DNA of 64,000 bases from an uncultured Selenomonadales bacterium. GTDB taxonomy: Bacteria > Bacillota > Clostridia > Christensenellales > QALW01. The notes under the pieces are model-generated. The model made no database searches. It was not told where the DNA came from and saw only the letters and a list, made by a program, of their open reading frames with translations. A program made the translations under genes and the position numbers. Below are positions 18,158-28,640 of this stretch, piece after piece (the stretch's first letter is position 1; every line of letters starts with the position of its first letter). The DNA lies in the NCBI GenBank assembly GCA_905200615.1, contig CAJKLB010000004.1, positions 1-64,000 of the forward strand, in the 5' to 3' direction.

Positions 18158-19633
18158 ATGGACTTTATTTTTTCCTCGCCCTATGTGATCGCGGCAAGCA
18201 TCCTTTTAATTCTTTCGTTATCAGGGCTCACCCTGATCGCCGCAAAATATTACATACATATGCTGCAGCTGGAGGGATACTTTTTATCCCAATACTGTAC
18301 CCATTTGTTTGCAAGGCTGAGAAGACCTTCTCTTCTTTTTCATCCGCAGCCGGCAAAAAAGCCATTAAAAATCACCGCGCGTATCATACGCTTGTATATT
18401 TGTTTGGCACTGGTTACGCTGCTGATTTCAATTTTATGCGTTTTTCTGCTGCCGGTTCCGCTGTTCCTTTTATGTATTCTGCTGCTGCCGCTGGTTTCCG
18501 TGCTTGTTCTTCTCTGCGCGCTTTTATGTCTGCCCGTTGAAAAAGCCATTGCCGCCTGGTATGTGCAGGACGCGAAAAAAAAGCTTGCTGCCAGAGATGA
18601 CCTGAAAATCATCGGTATTACCGGAAGTTACGGAAAAACCAGCACAAAATTTATTCTTTCCACGATATTAAGTGAAAAATTCTCCATACTCACACCGCCT
18701 TCAAGTTATAACACTACCATGGGTGTGGTACGCGTAATCCGTGAACGGCTTCAGCCGGACGATGAAATTTTCATCTGTGAAATGGGTGCCCGCCATGTTG
18801 GGGATATCCGGAAAATCTGTTCTTTTGTGCATCCCGACGCGGCCATTCTTACCTCTATCGGTCCTCAGCACTTAGATACCTTTAAGTCCATCGAAGGCGT
18901 GAAAAAAGCAAAATTTGAGCTGATTGAGGCGCTTGGTACAAAGGGTACGGCCGTATTTTCCTCCACGGGCGAAGAAATTCTTTCTTTGTTTGAGCAGGCC
19001 GCCTGCAAAAAACTGCGCGCGGGCTTTCACAGCACCGATGACGTTTACGCCCAAAACATTTCCGTGGGCTGCAGCGGAAGCGCTTTTACATTAAAAACTT
19101 CTTCAGGACAAAGCGTGGAATGTTCTACCCGACTTTTGGGAACACATAATATTGCCAATATTACGATTGCCGCCGCCATGGCGCTGGAGTTGGGGCTGAC
19201 GCTTGAGGAGATCGCCCGCGGAATCAGTAAAATTCAACCGATCGAGCATCGATTGCAGATCATTGCTTCCACGCCGGTAACGATCATCGATGATGCTTTT
19301 AATTCCAGTCCTAACGGTGCAAAAGCCGCTTTAGAAGTACTCGGTCGCTTTACCGGCCGCAGGATCATCGTAACACCCGGCTTTGTAGAATTAGGCCATC
19401 GGCAGGATCAGTATCACTTAGAACTGGGGCAGGCAATTGCCCAAAATGCCGACATTGCCATTTTAGTAGGGAAAAAGCGCGTTGAAAAAATCAAAGAAGG
19501 CATGGCGAATTTTTCCGGGAAACTATATACGGTGGCAACGTTAAAAGAGGCAACCGAAATGTTAGGCAAAATTTCAATTACGGGAGATGTTGTTTTATTT
19601 GAAAATGATCTGCCGGATAACTATAATGAATAA
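18158..19633 (+). CDS. murF: MurF-like Mur ligase with N-terminal membrane segments
   Basis: 491 residues. About 1-125 hold three to four hydrophobic helices, which MurF of Escherichia coli lacks. A Mur ligase body follows with P-loop GITGSYGKTSTKFIL near 151-165, then SYNTTMGVVRVI, EMGARHVGDI and the C-terminal DDAFNSSPNGAKAALEVL, all MurF-like. MurF adds D-Ala-D-Ala to UDP-MurNAc-tripeptide. The next gene is ddl, which makes that dipeptide, so the pair forms a unit. Membrane-anchored MurF-like ligases are seen in Clostridia; exact acceptor is inferred. Confidence 0.85.
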   Translation: MDFIFSSPYVIAASILLILSLSGLTLIAAKYYIHMLQLEGYFLSQYCTHLFARLRRPSLLFHPQPAKKPLKITARIIRLYICLALVTLLISILCVFLLPVPLFLLCILLLPLVSVLVLLCALLCLPVEKAIAAWYVQDAKKKLAARDDLKIIGITGSYGKTSTKFILSTILSEKFSILTPPSSYNTTMGVVRVIRERLQPDDEIFICEMGARHVGDIRKICSFVHPDAAILTSIGPQHLDTFKSIEGVKKAKFELIEALGTKGTAVFSSTGEEILSLFEQAACKKLRAGFHSTDDVYAQNISVGCSGSAFTLKTSSGQSVECSTRLLGTHNIANITIAAAMALELGLTLEEIARGISKIQPIEHRLQIIASTPVTIIDDAFNSSPNGAKAALEVLGRFTGRRIIVTPGFVELGHRQDQYHLELGQAIAQNADIAILVGKKRVEKIKEGMANFSGKLYTVATLKEATEMLGKISITGDVVLFENDLPDNYNE

Positions 19634-19645
19634 GGAGCTTAAATT

Positions 19646-20860
19646 ATGTTGAACGTAGCGGTATTTTTCGGAGGAAAATCAGTTGAGCACGATGTTTCCA
19701 TTGTAACGGCACAGCAGATGATACAGAATATAGACAAAAAAACGCATCGAGTAATTCCCGTATATATCACACGCGACGGGGATTGGTTCAGCGGTCCAAA
19801 ACTTTCTAATATCAGAGCCTTTAAGCATTTTGATAAAGCGGACAAAAACATCACCCGGGTATATATTCCCGCGAATACCAGAGCCAAACAGCTCTATCGT
19901 TTTAACACAGAAAAACAGCTGTTTCACAAAGCCGATCCGGTATTTGCAAAGATTGACGTTGCCATTTTGGCCATGCATGGTTTAAACGGTGAAGACGGCA
20001 CTCTTCAGGGGCTTTTGGAACTGGCGGATATTCCTTATACCAGCAGCGGTGTACTGGGTTCAGCCGCGGGTATGGACAAAATTCTGATGAAAGCCGCTTA
20101 TATCGGCGCGGGCTTTCCGGTACTGCCCTACACCTTTTTTGATCGGGAAGGCTGGCATAAAGATTCCGATACAATTCTTGACGCCTGCGAAGCAAAACTG
20201 AGCTATCCCATGTTTGTCAAGCCCTCAAACTTAGGCTCAAGCATCGGCATCAGCAAAGCGCATAACCGAAGCGAACTGAAAAACGCCATTGAGATAGCCG
20301 CGGAATATGATCGACGAATTTTAGTGGAACAGGGCTTGGATTCTCCAAAAGAAATCAACTGCTCCGCCATGGGTTTCGGAGATGAGGTAACCGCCTCGGT
20401 TTGCGAAATGCCCTACAGCGCCGATGAATTTCTCACTTTTTCCGATAAATATCTAAACGGCGGTAAAAATCAAGCCAGTATGGAAGCTCTCGCGCGGCGT
20501 ATCCCCGCTCCGATTTCCGAGGAAATGACAAAAAAAATCCAAAAGATGTCGCAAGATATTTTTAAGCTGATGGACTGCAAGGGCGTGGTGCGCATTGACT
20601 ATATCTGCGATAAAAATCTGGAAAACCTTTATGTTAATGAAATCAATACCATTCCCGGCTCCCTGGCTTTTTACCTGTGGGAACCGCTGGGCATAAGCTA
20701 TCAAAAGCTGATTGATAAATTAATTGATTACGCAATGCTCGCTCATAAAGCAAAAAAGAGCAATAATTTCGCTTTTGATTCCGAAATCATATCCAAATTT
20801 TCCCAGGGCAGCCAAAAAAGTGGCAAAGGATGGTTCGGGAAAACAGGAGCGGGCACATGA
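19646..20860 (+). CDS. ddl: D-alanine--D-alanine ligase
   Basis: ATP-grasp enzyme joining two D-Ala for the peptidoglycan stem. 404 residues; N-terminal VAVFFGGKSVEHDVSIVTA, then AMHGLNGEDGTLQGLLEL, FVKPSNLGSSIGISKA and VNEINTIPGSLAFYLWE. About 35 extra residues after the usual end are Lys/Ser/Gly-rich and look unstructured. AAGGAG precedes the ATG. The stop overlaps the next gene by 4 bases. Confidence 0.95.
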   Translation: MLNVAVFFGGKSVEHDVSIVTAQQMIQNIDKKTHRVIPVYITRDGDWFSGPKLSNIRAFKHFDKADKNITRVYIPANTRAKQLYRFNTEKQLFHKADPVFAKIDVAILAMHGLNGEDGTLQGLLELADIPYTSSGVLGSAAGMDKILMKAAYIGAGFPVLPYTFFDREGWHKDSDTILDACEAKLSYPMFVKPSNLGSSIGISKAHNRSELKNAIEIAAEYDRRILVEQGLDSPKEINCSAMGFGDEVTASVCEMPYSADEFLTFSDKYLNGGKNQASMEALARRIPAPISEEMTKKIQKMSQDIFKLMDCKGVVRIDYICDKNLENLYVNEINTIPGSLAFYLWEPLGISYQKLIDKLIDYAMLAHKAKKSNNFAFDSEIISKFSQGSQKSGKGWFGKTGAGT

Positions 20861-21432
20861 AACGCGCGGTAATTCTGCTGCTGAGTTTTCTTCTGCTCTT
20901 TTCCGGATGTTCTTCCGGAGAGCAGGACATTGTTCAAAACACCATTGCCAGTTATTTTGCTTTTCTTCGCGCGGGCGATTACGATTCGGCCAATACCTTG
21001 ACCGTACAGGCTGATGAAGAAATTACCGCTGCTATTGAAAAAAGCCAGGTCAATGATTATATCTTTAAAGACATTACTTATGAAATTTGGGGAATCGAAA
21101 AAAATCGAGATGACGGTCTGTTCTATGTAGATATTGTTGTACGGCAGCTCAGCCTGAAAAAAGTTTACGAAAATACGGTAAAAGATTATAATGAATATAT
21201 CATTCGTGCCAACGCCGAAGGAAAGAACTTTACCGATGAGGTGCTGGAAGAAAAATGGAATGAGATCTTTTTCAATCAGGTAAAACAGACCCATGACCGT
21301 ACTTCCCTGCGTTGTACTCTCCCCGTAAGGATCGAAGAGGGCGCTGCCGTACTTTTCATGACAGCGCAATTCCGCAACTGTCTGTTCGGCGGAGAGCTGG
21401 ACGCGATTAACGCTTTAAAAGACGCGTCATAA
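20857..21432 (+). CDS. Hypothetical lipoprotein
   Basis: 191 residues. Signal peptide ILLLSFLLLFSGC with a lipobox, then a soluble part that begins with an alpha-helical stretch (IVQNTIASYFAFLRAGDYDSANTL) like NTF2-fold or DUF4878-type domains, which are alpha+beta pockets. The start is the ATG of an ATGA overlap with ddl; the frame is open 27 bases further up, but that is inside ddl. No function can be assigned. Being coupled to murF-ddl suggests an envelope role, which is inference. Confidence 0.75.
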   Translation: MKRAVILLLSFLLLFSGCSSGEQDIVQNTIASYFAFLRAGDYDSANTLTVQADEEITAAIEKSQVNDYIFKDITYEIWGIEKNRDDGLFYVDIVVRQLSLKKVYENTVKDYNEYIIRANAEGKNFTDEVLEEKWNEIFFNQVKQTHDRTSLRCTLPVRIEEGAAVLFMTAQFRNCLFGGELDAINALKDAS

Positions 21433-21469
21433 AAAACAGTGCCGCGGCACAAAAAGGAGGAAGAAAAAC

Positions 21470-21961
21470 ATGAACGAACTACAAACAAAATTACTGCAGC
21501 TGCTTCACGGCAACGCGAAACTGACTTCTGCTGAGCTTTCCGTTATGCTGGGCCAGCCTGAAGAAATGATTGCGGCGCAAATTGAAGAAATGGAAAAAAA
21601 CGGTTTGATCATGGGCTACGGCGCGATAATCAACACCGAAATGCTCAATGACGACCGTGTAAGCGCCTTGATCGAAGTGAAAATAACGCCCCAACGTGAC
21701 CGAGGGTTTGATTCTATCGCCAAGACGATCTATTCTTTTCCTGAAGTGAAGTCCTGCTACTTAATGAGCGGTGCCTTCGATTTAATGGTCATTGTAGAGG
21801 GCAAGAATATTAAGGAAGTAGCCCGTTTTGTTTCCGAGCGGCTTTCGGTACAGGATAATGTATTGAGCTGCGCCACACACTTTATTTTAAAGCGCTATAA
21901 ACAAGACGGAAATATCTTTGCCGACAGTGAGAACGATACCAGACAGGCGGTGTCACCGTGA
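21470..21961 (+). CDS. Lrp/AsnC-family transcriptional regulator
   Basis: 163 residues. N-terminal winged helix (TKLLQLLHGNAKLTSAELSVML), then the RAM ligand-sensing domain (ALIEVKITPQRDRGFDSIAKTI). AAAGGAGG precedes the ATG. The stop overlaps the GTG of the aminotransferase gene by 4 bases, so it probably controls amino acid metabolism, perhaps that very gene. The C-terminal tail of about 15 residues is polar and not part of the fold. Confidence 0.92.
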   Translation: MNELQTKLLQLLHGNAKLTSAELSVMLGQPEEMIAAQIEEMEKNGLIMGYGAIINTEMLNDDRVSALIEVKITPQRDRGFDSIAKTIYSFPEVKSCYLMSGAFDLMVIVEGKNIKEVARFVSERLSVQDNVLSCATHFILKRYKQDGNIFADSENDTRQAVSP

Positions 21962-23139
21962 ACTGGAACGATAAAATCTCCCCGAATATTCAGGCGATTC
22001 CGCCCTCGGGGATTCGAAAATTTTTTGATATTGTAAAAACGATGCCCAATGCCATTTCCTTAGGTGTAGGGGAGCCGGATTTTATTACGCCCTGGCATAT
22101 CCGCGATTCCGCCATGGAATCTATCCGCAACGGAGAAACAGCTTATACCTCCAACGCGGGCACGCCCGAACTGCGCGGCGCCATAGCGGCCTATATGAAA
22201 ACACGTTTTACGCTGGATTACGATCCGGCAAAAGAAATCGTGGTGACCGTGGGCGCTTCGGAAGCTATCGATCTGGCGCTGCGGGCAATTATCAATCCCG
22301 GCGATGAAGTCATCATTCCCGATCCCAGCTATGTATCCTATATGCCCAACGTAGCCATGGTATACGGCGTACCGATCCCCGTCCCCACCAAAGCGGAAGA
22401 TGATTTCAGAATAACGCCCGAAGAAATTGAACAGGCTGTTACCCCCAAGACCAAGGCCATTATTCTGCCCTATCCGAATAACCCTACCGGGGCGGTCATG
22501 AACAAAGAACACCTCCGGCAAATCGCCGAGGTAATTCAAAAGCATGATCTGATTGTCATCTCGGACGAGATCTATTCCGAGCTTACGTATGGTTCAAGCC
22601 ATGTTTCTATCGCGTCCATTGAAAACATGCGCCAGCGTACCATTTTAATCAACGGGTTTTCCAAGTCCTTTGCCATGACAGGCTGGCGCGTGGGTTTTGT
22701 ATGCGCGCCGCCGGAGGTTCTCGCTCCTATGCTTAAAATTCATCAATATGTGATCATGTGCGCCTCTACCATGAGTCAGGCCGCGGCTGAAAATGCCCTG
22801 ATATCCGGTTTTGCTGACGATTTTGCCGATATCAAAAAAATGCATGATGATTATGATATGCGCCGGCGCGTCATCTATCGGCAGCTCAATGACATGGGAC
22901 TTGCCTCTTTTGAGCCCAAAGGAGCCTTTTACATATTCCCCTGTATCAAAACGACCGGACTGACCAGTGAGGAATTTGCCACGCGTCTTTTGGAAAAGGA
23001 ACAGGTTGCCGTGGTTCCCGGTACCGCCTTCGGCCCCAGCGGCGAAGGTTTTGTACGGTGTAGCTACGCTTCTTCCCTAAAAAACATTAACGAAGCAATG
23101 GCGCGCATCCGACATTTTTTGGAGAATTTACATGTTTAA
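21958..23139 (+). CDS. Class I/II PLP-dependent aminotransferase
   Basis: 393 residues. SLGVGEPDF near 36, YPNNPTGAVM near 170, DEIYSELTYG near 205, and the PLP lysine in NGFSKSFAMTGWRVGF near 233; fold-type I aspartate aminotransferase family. The GTG start overlaps the Lrp/AsnC stop. Substrate likely Asp, aromatic or branched-chain amino acid; it cannot be narrowed. The 3' end overlaps trmL by 8 bases. Confidence 0.93.
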   Translation: MNWNDKISPNIQAIPPSGIRKFFDIVKTMPNAISLGVGEPDFITPWHIRDSAMESIRNGETAYTSNAGTPELRGAIAAYMKTRFTLDYDPAKEIVVTVGASEAIDLALRAIINPGDEVIIPDPSYVSYMPNVAMVYGVPIPVPTKAEDDFRITPEEIEQAVTPKTKAIILPYPNNPTGAVMNKEHLRQIAEVIQKHDLIVISDEIYSELTYGSSHVSIASIENMRQRTILINGFSKSFAMTGWRVGFVCAPPEVLAPMLKIHQYVIMCASTMSQAAAENALISGFADDFADIKKMHDDYDMRRRVIYRQLNDMGLASFEPKGAFYIFPCIKTTGLTSEEFATRLLEKEQVAVVPGTAFGPSGEGFVRCSYASSLKNINEAMARIRHFLENLHV

Positions 23140-23623
23140 TATTGTACTGGTAGAACCAGAAATTCCTTATAATACGGGCAATATTGCCCGCACTTGCGCA
23201 GCCGCCGGGGCTGCGCTTCATCTTGTGCGGCCGCTGGGCTTTTCGCTGGATGATAAAAATTTAAAACGCGCCGGATTGGATTACTGGCATCTGCTGGATA
23301 TTCACTATTATGACAGCTTTGATCAAGTGAAGCAGCAATATGCCGACGCGCCGTTCTTTTACGCCACTACCAAAGGCGGAACCGTATATTCCGATATGTT
23401 TATGCCCGACGGCAGCTTTCTGGTTTTCGGCAAAGAAACCAAAGGCTTGCCCGAAGAACTTCTAAGAGAAAATACATCCTCCTGTATACGGATTCCTATG
23501 GTTCCCGAGGCACGTTCTTTAAATCTTTGCAACAGCGCCGCGATTGTGCTTTATGAAGCCCTGCGGCAAAATCATTTTGAAAATATGAAACTTTTTGGAA
23601 AATTAAAAGGAATCGAATTTTAA
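23132..23623 (+). CDS. trmL: tRNA (cytidine(34)-2'-O)-methyltransferase TrmL
   Basis: 163-residue SPOUT (trefoil knot) methyltransferase that modifies wobble base 34 of tRNA-Leu isoacceptors. Begins NIVLVEPEIPYNTGNIARTC, with VFGKETKGLPEELL near 110 and the knot motif IPMVPEARSLNLCNSAAI near 130-147. It overlaps the aminotransferase gene by 8 bases and is followed 11 bases later by the MATE gene. Confidence 0.95.
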   Translation: MFNIVLVEPEIPYNTGNIARTCAAAGAALHLVRPLGFSLDDKNLKRAGLDYWHLLDIHYYDSFDQVKQQYADAPFFYATTKGGTVYSDMFMPDGSFLVFGKETKGLPEELLRENTSSCIRIPMVPEARSLNLCNSAAIVLYEALRQNHFENMKLFGKLKGIEF

Positions 23624-23634
23624 ACGGAGAATCC

Positions 23635-24966
23635 ATGAATAAAGATCTTAGTATAGGAAATCCCCGCAAAGTACTGTGGCTTTATTCCCTGCCGCTGCTG
23701 GCAAGCATCATTTTCCAGCAGCTGTATAATATCGCCGACAGTCTGGTAGCGGGAAAATATCTGGGTGAAAACGCTTTGGCCGCGGTAGGCAACGCCTCAG
23801 AGATTACCCTGATTTACACGGCCTTTGCCTTTGGCTGCAATATGGGATGCTGCGTAGTCATCTCACAGCTTTTCGGGGCAAAAAAAATAACAGAACTGAA
23901 GACCTCGGTATGGACCGCATTTATTGCTTTCGGCGTGATGTGCGTCCTATTGATGCTGGCGGGCTTTCTTTTTATCGATAGTGCCTTGCGGCTCATTCAA
24001 ACCCCCGATACCATTCTGGGCGACTCCTCATTGTATCTGGATATTTACACTTGGGGCATGCCGTTTGTGTTCTTTTACAATATTGCCACCGGTATCTTTT
24101 CGGCCTTGGGAGATTCCAAAACGCCGTTTCTCTTTTTAGCCTTTTCCTCTCTGAGCAATATCGGGGCGGATATCCTCTTTGTTACGGCTTTTGATATGGG
24201 CGTGGCCGGTGTAGCCTACGCTACCCTGATCTGCCAGGGAATCAGCTGTGTTTTATCGCTGGTAACCTTATTTTTCCGATTAAAAAAAATGAAATCGGAG
24301 GCGCGGCCTAAAATATTTTCTTTTAAACTGTTAATACAAACGCTTCGTATTGCTATCCCCAGCATTTTACAGCAAGGTTCCATTTCTTTTGGAAATGTAA
24401 TGATACAAGCTGTTGTAAACGGGTTCGGTGAAAGCGTAATTGCCGGCTTTACTGCCGCATCTAAACTGAACTCCATTGCCGTATCTTGTTTAAGCGCCGT
24501 TTCCAACGGACTTTCCACCTTTACAGCTCAAAATATCGGCGCACAGCGTTACGACCGTGTAAAACCCGGTTATCGCGCAGGACTGCTGCTGGATTTCATT
24601 CTCTATGTTCCGCTTGTGCTTCTCTATACGATTTTCGGACGCCAGCTGATCGGTGCTTTTATGAGCAAGCCGAGCGAAGATGCTTTACAGGCAGGAGCTC
24701 TGTTTTTGCTGATTGTATCCCCGGCTTATATCATCTGCGGCCTAAAAGTGATTTCCGACGGTGTAATCCGCGGTGCGGGCGCCATCAATTACTTTTTGTT
24801 GGACACCTTTGCCGATCTTTTGCTGCGCGTATTGTTTTCCTTTATTCTTTCCCGCATCTGGGGACCTACGGGAATATGGCTTTCTTGGCCCATCGGGTGG
24901 GCGATAGGAGGTATCATCGCAGTATTCGTCTACCGGAAAGGTCTGTGGCGGCGCAATATGTTATAA
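23635..24966 (+). CDS. MATE-family efflux transporter
   Basis: 443 residues, about twelve membrane helices in two homologous halves. LPLLASIIFQQLYNIADSLVAGKYLGENALAAVG at the start and ILQQGSISFGNVMIQAVVNGFGE in the second half are typical of the clostridial multidrug (DinF/NorM) branch, which exports organic cations by Na+ or H+ antiport. Last gene of the plus-strand run; a strong bidirectional terminator follows. Substrate unknown. Confidence 0.93.
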   Translation: MNKDLSIGNPRKVLWLYSLPLLASIIFQQLYNIADSLVAGKYLGENALAAVGNASEITLIYTAFAFGCNMGCCVVISQLFGAKKITELKTSVWTAFIAFGVMCVLLMLAGFLFIDSALRLIQTPDTILGDSSLYLDIYTWGMPFVFFYNIATGIFSALGDSKTPFLFLAFSSLSNIGADILFVTAFDMGVAGVAYATLICQGISCVLSLVTLFFRLKKMKSEARPKIFSFKLLIQTLRIAIPSILQQGSISFGNVMIQAVVNGFGESVIAGFTAASKLNSIAVSCLSAVSNGLSTFTAQNIGAQRYDRVKPGYRAGLLLDFILYVPLVLLYTIFGRQLIGAFMSKPSEDALQAGALFLLIVSPAYIICGLKVISDGVIRGAGAINYFLLDTFADLLLRVLFSFILSRIWGPTGIWLSWPIGWAIGGIIAVFVYRKGLWRRNML

Positions 24967-24973
24967 AAAAAAC

Positions 24974-25016
24974 CGCGGCAGCGCGCTTTGAGCGCAGGCT
25001 GCCGCGTTTTTTTTAT
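24974..25016. terminator. Bidirectional terminator between MATE and transketolase genes
   Basis: Perfect 9-bp stem CGCGGCAGC/GCTGCCGCG (24974-24982 with 24998-25006). T8 follows on the plus strand and a T-rich tract on the minus strand. It serves the two convergent genes. Confidence 0.85.
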
Positions 25017-25017
25017 T

Positions 25018-27003
25018 TTATTGATTGCATACCGCTTTTGCCGTTTCCGCTACGTGCTGCGCGGTAAAACCAAATTTTTCAAACAACACTTTCGCCGGAG
25101 CGGAAGCACCAAAATGATCAATACAAACCGCTGCGCCGTCAAGTCCGATATACCGATACCAACTCTGCGAAGAACCTGCTTCCACCGCCACGCGGGCACG
25201 CACTTCTTTGGGAATCACACTCTGCTTATACTCCTCGCTTTGCTTTTCAAACAGTTCCATGGAGGGCATGGAAACAACACTGGCGTCTATTCCCTCCTGT
25301 TTTAAAATTTCCGCCGCTCCCACAGCCTGCTCCACCTCGGAACCGCTGGCCATTAAAATAACATCGGGCACGGCCTTTTCCGCCTTTTTGAGAACATAGC
25401 CGCCCCGCAACGCGTCTTTGCCGCTTCCGGTATATTGGGGCAGGTTCTGGCGCGTTAAAACAATCGCCGTGGGTCCGTCGTTATTCATCGCGACCGTATA
25501 TGCGGCCGCCGTTTCTTTTGCATCCGCGGGGCGAAATACCGTCATATTCGGAATTGACCGCAGCGCCGCAAGCTGCTCGATGGGTTCATGCGTAGGTCCG
25601 TCCTCACCCACGCCGATCGAATCATGCGTCAGTACATAGGTGACGGGAAGTTTCATCAAAGCCGCCATCCGCATAGCGTTTTTCATATAATCGGTAAACA
25701 CAAAGAACGTTGCACAGTAAGGCGTTACACCGCCGTGCAAATACAAGCCGTTGACGATGGCTCCCATGGCATGCTCCCGAATTCCGAAATGAACATTGCT
25801 GCCCTCGGGTGTTTGGGCGCTGAAATACGGTCTTCCCTTCATTTCACTCTTATTGGAAGGTCCCAAGTCGGCACTGCCGCCAAACAAATTGGGCTGAACG
25901 GCCGCCAACCGATTCAGTATCTCACCCGAACTTGCGCGGGTAGCCGCAGGTTTATCGTCAAAACTCCAAAACTCTTGACTATGCGCAAGGTCAACAGGAA
26001 AGTCACGGGTAAACCATTTTTGATATTCCGCATACAGTTCAGGATATTTCTCAGCATAGCGCCGCATCATCGCTTCCCATTCCTGTTGAGCGGCAACGCC
26101 GCGCTTATTCGTCTCCCGTACAAAGTCCAGCACATCCTGCGGTACCTCAAACGGCGCATATTCCCAACCTAAATTTTTCTTGGTTTGAGCAAGATTTTCT
26201 TCTCCCAGCGGCTCACCGTGGGCGGAGGCCTTTCCCTGCTTGGCCGGACAGCCATAGCCGATCTGTGTGCGGCATATAATCAAGGAGGGCTTGTCCGCTA
26301 CGGCTTTGGCCTGTGTGATTGCCTCCGCTACGGCATCCACATCATTTCCGTCGGGAACCTGGACAACATGCCAGCCCATTGCTTCATGACGTTTCCCCAC
26401 ATCCTCGCTGAAAGCAGAAGAAATATCGCCCTCAATAGTAATATTATTTTTATCATAGATGCAGATCAGTTTTCCCAATTTCAGCGTGCCGGCCAAAGAA
26501 GCGGCTTCATACTGAATCCCCTCCTGCAGACAACCGTCACCGACTAAAACATAGGTATAATGATCCACAACGGGATATCCCTCCCGGTTAAACTGTGCCG
26601 CCAGATGAGCCTCAGCCATGGCCATGCCTACGGCATTGGCAAAGCCCTGTCCCAGCGGGCCGGTAGACGTTTCTACGCCGGCCGTATGGCCGTATTCGGG
26701 ATGTCCGGGTGTTTTGCTTCCCCACTGCCTGAAATTTTGAAGATCCTCTATCGTAAGGGGATATCCGAACATATATAAAAGGGAATACAGCAGCATAGAA
26801 CCATGCCCTGCCGAAAGCACAAAACGGTCGCGATCGGCAAAATCCGGATTTTGGGGATTATGTTTTAAATGCCTGGCCCAAAGGGCATACGCAAGCGGTG
26901 CCGATCCCATAGGCAAACCGGGATGCCCGCTGTTTGCCTTTTGTACCCCCTCTGCCGAAAGGATCCGTATTGCATCTACTGTCTTTTTTTCTATATCCTT
27001 CAT
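25018..27003 (-). CDS. tkt: Transketolase
   Basis: 661 residues, full length. N-terminal [18 protein letters not shown], the ThDP-binding [18 protein letters not shown] near 152-169, then [16 protein letters not shown] near 458 and the C-terminal [14 protein letters not shown]. It moves two-carbon ketol units between sugar phosphates in the pentose phosphate pathway; cytosolic. GGAGG precedes the ATG; own promoter upstream. Single gene. Confidence 0.97.
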   Translation of the reverse strand: MKDIEKKTVDAIRILSAEGVQKANSGHPGLPMGSAPLAYALWARHLKHNPQNPDFADRDRFVLSAGHGSMLLYSLLYMFGYPLTIEDLQNFRQWGSKTPGHPEYGHTAGVETSTGPLGQGFANAVGMAMAEAHLAAQFNREGYPVVDHYTYVLVGDGCLQEGIQYEAASLAGTLKLGKLICIYDKNNITIEGDISSAFSEDVGKRHEAMGWHVVQVPDGNDVDAVAEAITQAKAVADKPSLIICRTQIGYGCPAKQGKASAHGEPLGEENLAQTKKNLGWEYAPFEVPQDVLDFVRETNKRGVAAQQEWEAMMRRYAEKYPELYAEYQKWFTRDFPVDLAHSQEFWSFDDKPAATRASSGEILNRLAAVQPNLFGGSADLGPSNKSEMKGRPYFSAQTPEGSNVHFGIREHAMGAIVNGLYLHGGVTPYCATFFVFTDYMKNAMRMAALMKLPVTYVLTHDSIGVGEDGPTHEPIEQLAALRSIPNMTVFRPADAKETAAAYTVAMNNDGPTAIVLTRQNLPQYTGSGKDALRGGYVLKKAEKAVPDVILMASGSEVEQAVGAAEILKQEGIDASVVSMPSMELFEKQSEEYKQSVIPKEVRARVAVEAGSSQSWYRYIGLDGAAVCIDHFGASAPAKVLFEKFGFTAQHVAETAKAVCNQ

Positions 27004-27054
27004 CGATTTCCTCCATTAAGCAGCACAAAAACGCACTGTAATTTTTCTATATTC

Positions 27055-27083
27055 ATTATAATATAAGAACGCTTTTTACGCAA
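27055..27083 (-). promoter_or_regulatory. Sigma-A promoter for tkt
   Basis: Minus strand: TTGCGT (27078-27083), 17 bases, TATAAT (27055-27060). Confidence 0.6.
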
Positions 27084-27181
27084 GTGAATCCGTAAGAATA
27101 CAGCCCGTGCAGCACCTATGGAAAAAGCCTTTCTTGCAAAAAAAATAAAAGAAAAACCATTTGAATTCTATGATTTTTCCT

Positions 27182-27216
27182 AAAAAAAGCCTCAATTCGT
27201 TTTTACGAACTGAGGC
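27182..27216 (-). terminator. Terminator after the WbsX-like gene
   Basis: Stem GCCTCA/TGAGGC extended by TTCGT/ACGAA with one bulged pair (27189-27216), followed on the minus strand by TTTTTTT. Confidence 0.8.
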
Positions 27217-27226
27217 ACCTGAAAAA

Positions 27227-28351
27227 TTATGCTTTTTTCTCTGTTTCATCACAAAAAACGTTCTGTACCGCCTTTAAATATCCGTATCCATAAAGACTGT
27301 CCGGCTCCAAATAGCTGGTTTCGGTCCATTCATTCCAGCTGTTAATGGTAATAAGCGGCGGTTGCTCCGGATGGGAATCCGCGTATTCCTTTGCCATTCG
27401 CAGTCCTTTTTCAAACGCTTCCGGCGTATTATTTTTTACAATGCCTGCGCGCAAAGCCTGAAATCTCGGATTATTATCCCAACCAATAGAAATATGCGGA
27501 AAATAGGGAACGGAAAAATCGTTTTCTATTTTTTCCCATTCAGCCTTAACGTCAGAGAGAATTTCCATATAATCGCGGTCTATATTTGTAAAATGACAGA
27601 ATTGATAATGCGTCAGACTGCTGAAGCCCATATATTGACACGTTTCCGTTATTGAGGGCTTTTCCGTTTGATCCACACCGGAAAGATTGAGCACATTGGC
27701 TCCGTACATAGTCAGCTGTAAATGAAGTCCGGAGAATCCCGCCTCAACGGTTTTTTTACGGAACCAGTCCAACGCGAGCTTTGTATTTTCAATTCCGCCC
27801 AATCCGCGCACAAGATTCGGCAGATCGTAAAGCATAAAAACCGGTTCATTATCAATTTGATAATAATTGGGAAGCGTAAAATATTTTTCAATAAGACGAC
27901 AGCAGATACGTTCAAATTCCGTTCTGTCCACAGCGCCGTCCCATATCATATTGCCTTGTTCATGCGAAAGACGAATATCCCAGGTATTATTCACACTATG
28001 GTTGGCCCACATAAGATAAAACTTCATTTTTTGATTGTTCTTTGCTTTTAAAAATCCGTCATTTAAGCAGTTTTCAAGGAACGGTCTCCGGTCATACCAG
28101 TACCAATCATAAATAAAGACATTTACCCCGTGATCCAAAGCCGCCTGGATTTCCATCTCCATAACATAAGGATCCGCCTCGTTCACATATCCCCAAAGCG
28201 GCGTTCTGGGCCAATTATGCTCGGGAAATTTTTTCTTTGCATTTTTTACCGATTGCCATTCTCCCATTCCCTCGGGCCAAAACATCCGGGTTCTCGGCTC
28301 ATCCCCAGTATAGGCGGGCCAAATAAAAGCCGCAACATCATATTTTTTCAT
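27227..28351 (-). CDS. WbsX-like / GH99-like domain protein
   Basis: 374 residues. VAAFIWPAYTGDEPRTRMFWPEG, then NVFIYDWYWYDRRPFLENCL and the late TINSWNEWTETSYLEPD match the WbsX family (glycoside hydrolase family 99-like, TIM barrel), found in polysaccharide loci and as GH99 enzymes acting on mannosides. No signal peptide, so it acts in the cytosol. AAGGAA precedes the ATG. Alone between tkt and a divergent lipoprotein gene. Enzyme activity unproven for most of the family. Confidence 0.82.
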   Translation of the reverse strand: MKKYDVAAFIWPAYTGDEPRTRMFWPEGMGEWQSVKNAKKKFPEHNWPRTPLWGYVNEADPYVMEMEIQAALDHGVNVFIYDWYWYDRRPFLENCLNDGFLKAKNNQKMKFYLMWANHSVNNTWDIRLSHEQGNMIWDGAVDRTEFERICCRLIEKYFTLPNYYQIDNEPVFMLYDLPNLVRGLGGIENTKLALDWFRKKTVEAGFSGLHLQLTMYGANVLNLSGVDQTEKPSITETCQYMGFSSLTHYQFCHFTNIDRDYMEILSDVKAEWEKIENDFSVPYFPHISIGWDNNPRFQALRAGIVKNNTPEAFEKGLRMAKEYADSHPEQPPLITINSWNEWTETSYLEPDSLYGYGYLKAVQNVFCDETEKKA

Positions 28352-28600
28352 GAAAATTCCTTCCTTTCCTATTTATAAATCAGCCGCGCTTATGGCAAGC
28401 GCGTAAAAGAACAAAGCTATTTTTATTTAGAAATTATCACAGTATTTTTATAGCAAAATTCTTGTGAATTGTCCAGTAATTTTTAGCGCTTTTGTATCTT
28501 TTCTATTTTTACCGCCGCAAGTGCGGTAAAGAGCGCTGCGCGTATTGAAAAAAGCCCGAATATTCTCATAAAATTTTTACTTTTCTTTTTTTAGGGACAG

Positions 28601-28609
28601 TGTTATAAT
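28601..28609 (+). promoter_or_regulatory. Extended -10 promoter for the 28641 lipoprotein gene
   Basis: TG-T-TATAAT (28601-28609); a weak -35 (TTTTCT) 17 bases up. It lies 31 bases before the GTG start. Nothing else is visible in 28352-28600. Confidence 0.55.
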
Positions 28610-28640
28610 ATTAAAATAAATAAGAAAAGAGGGGGTTACC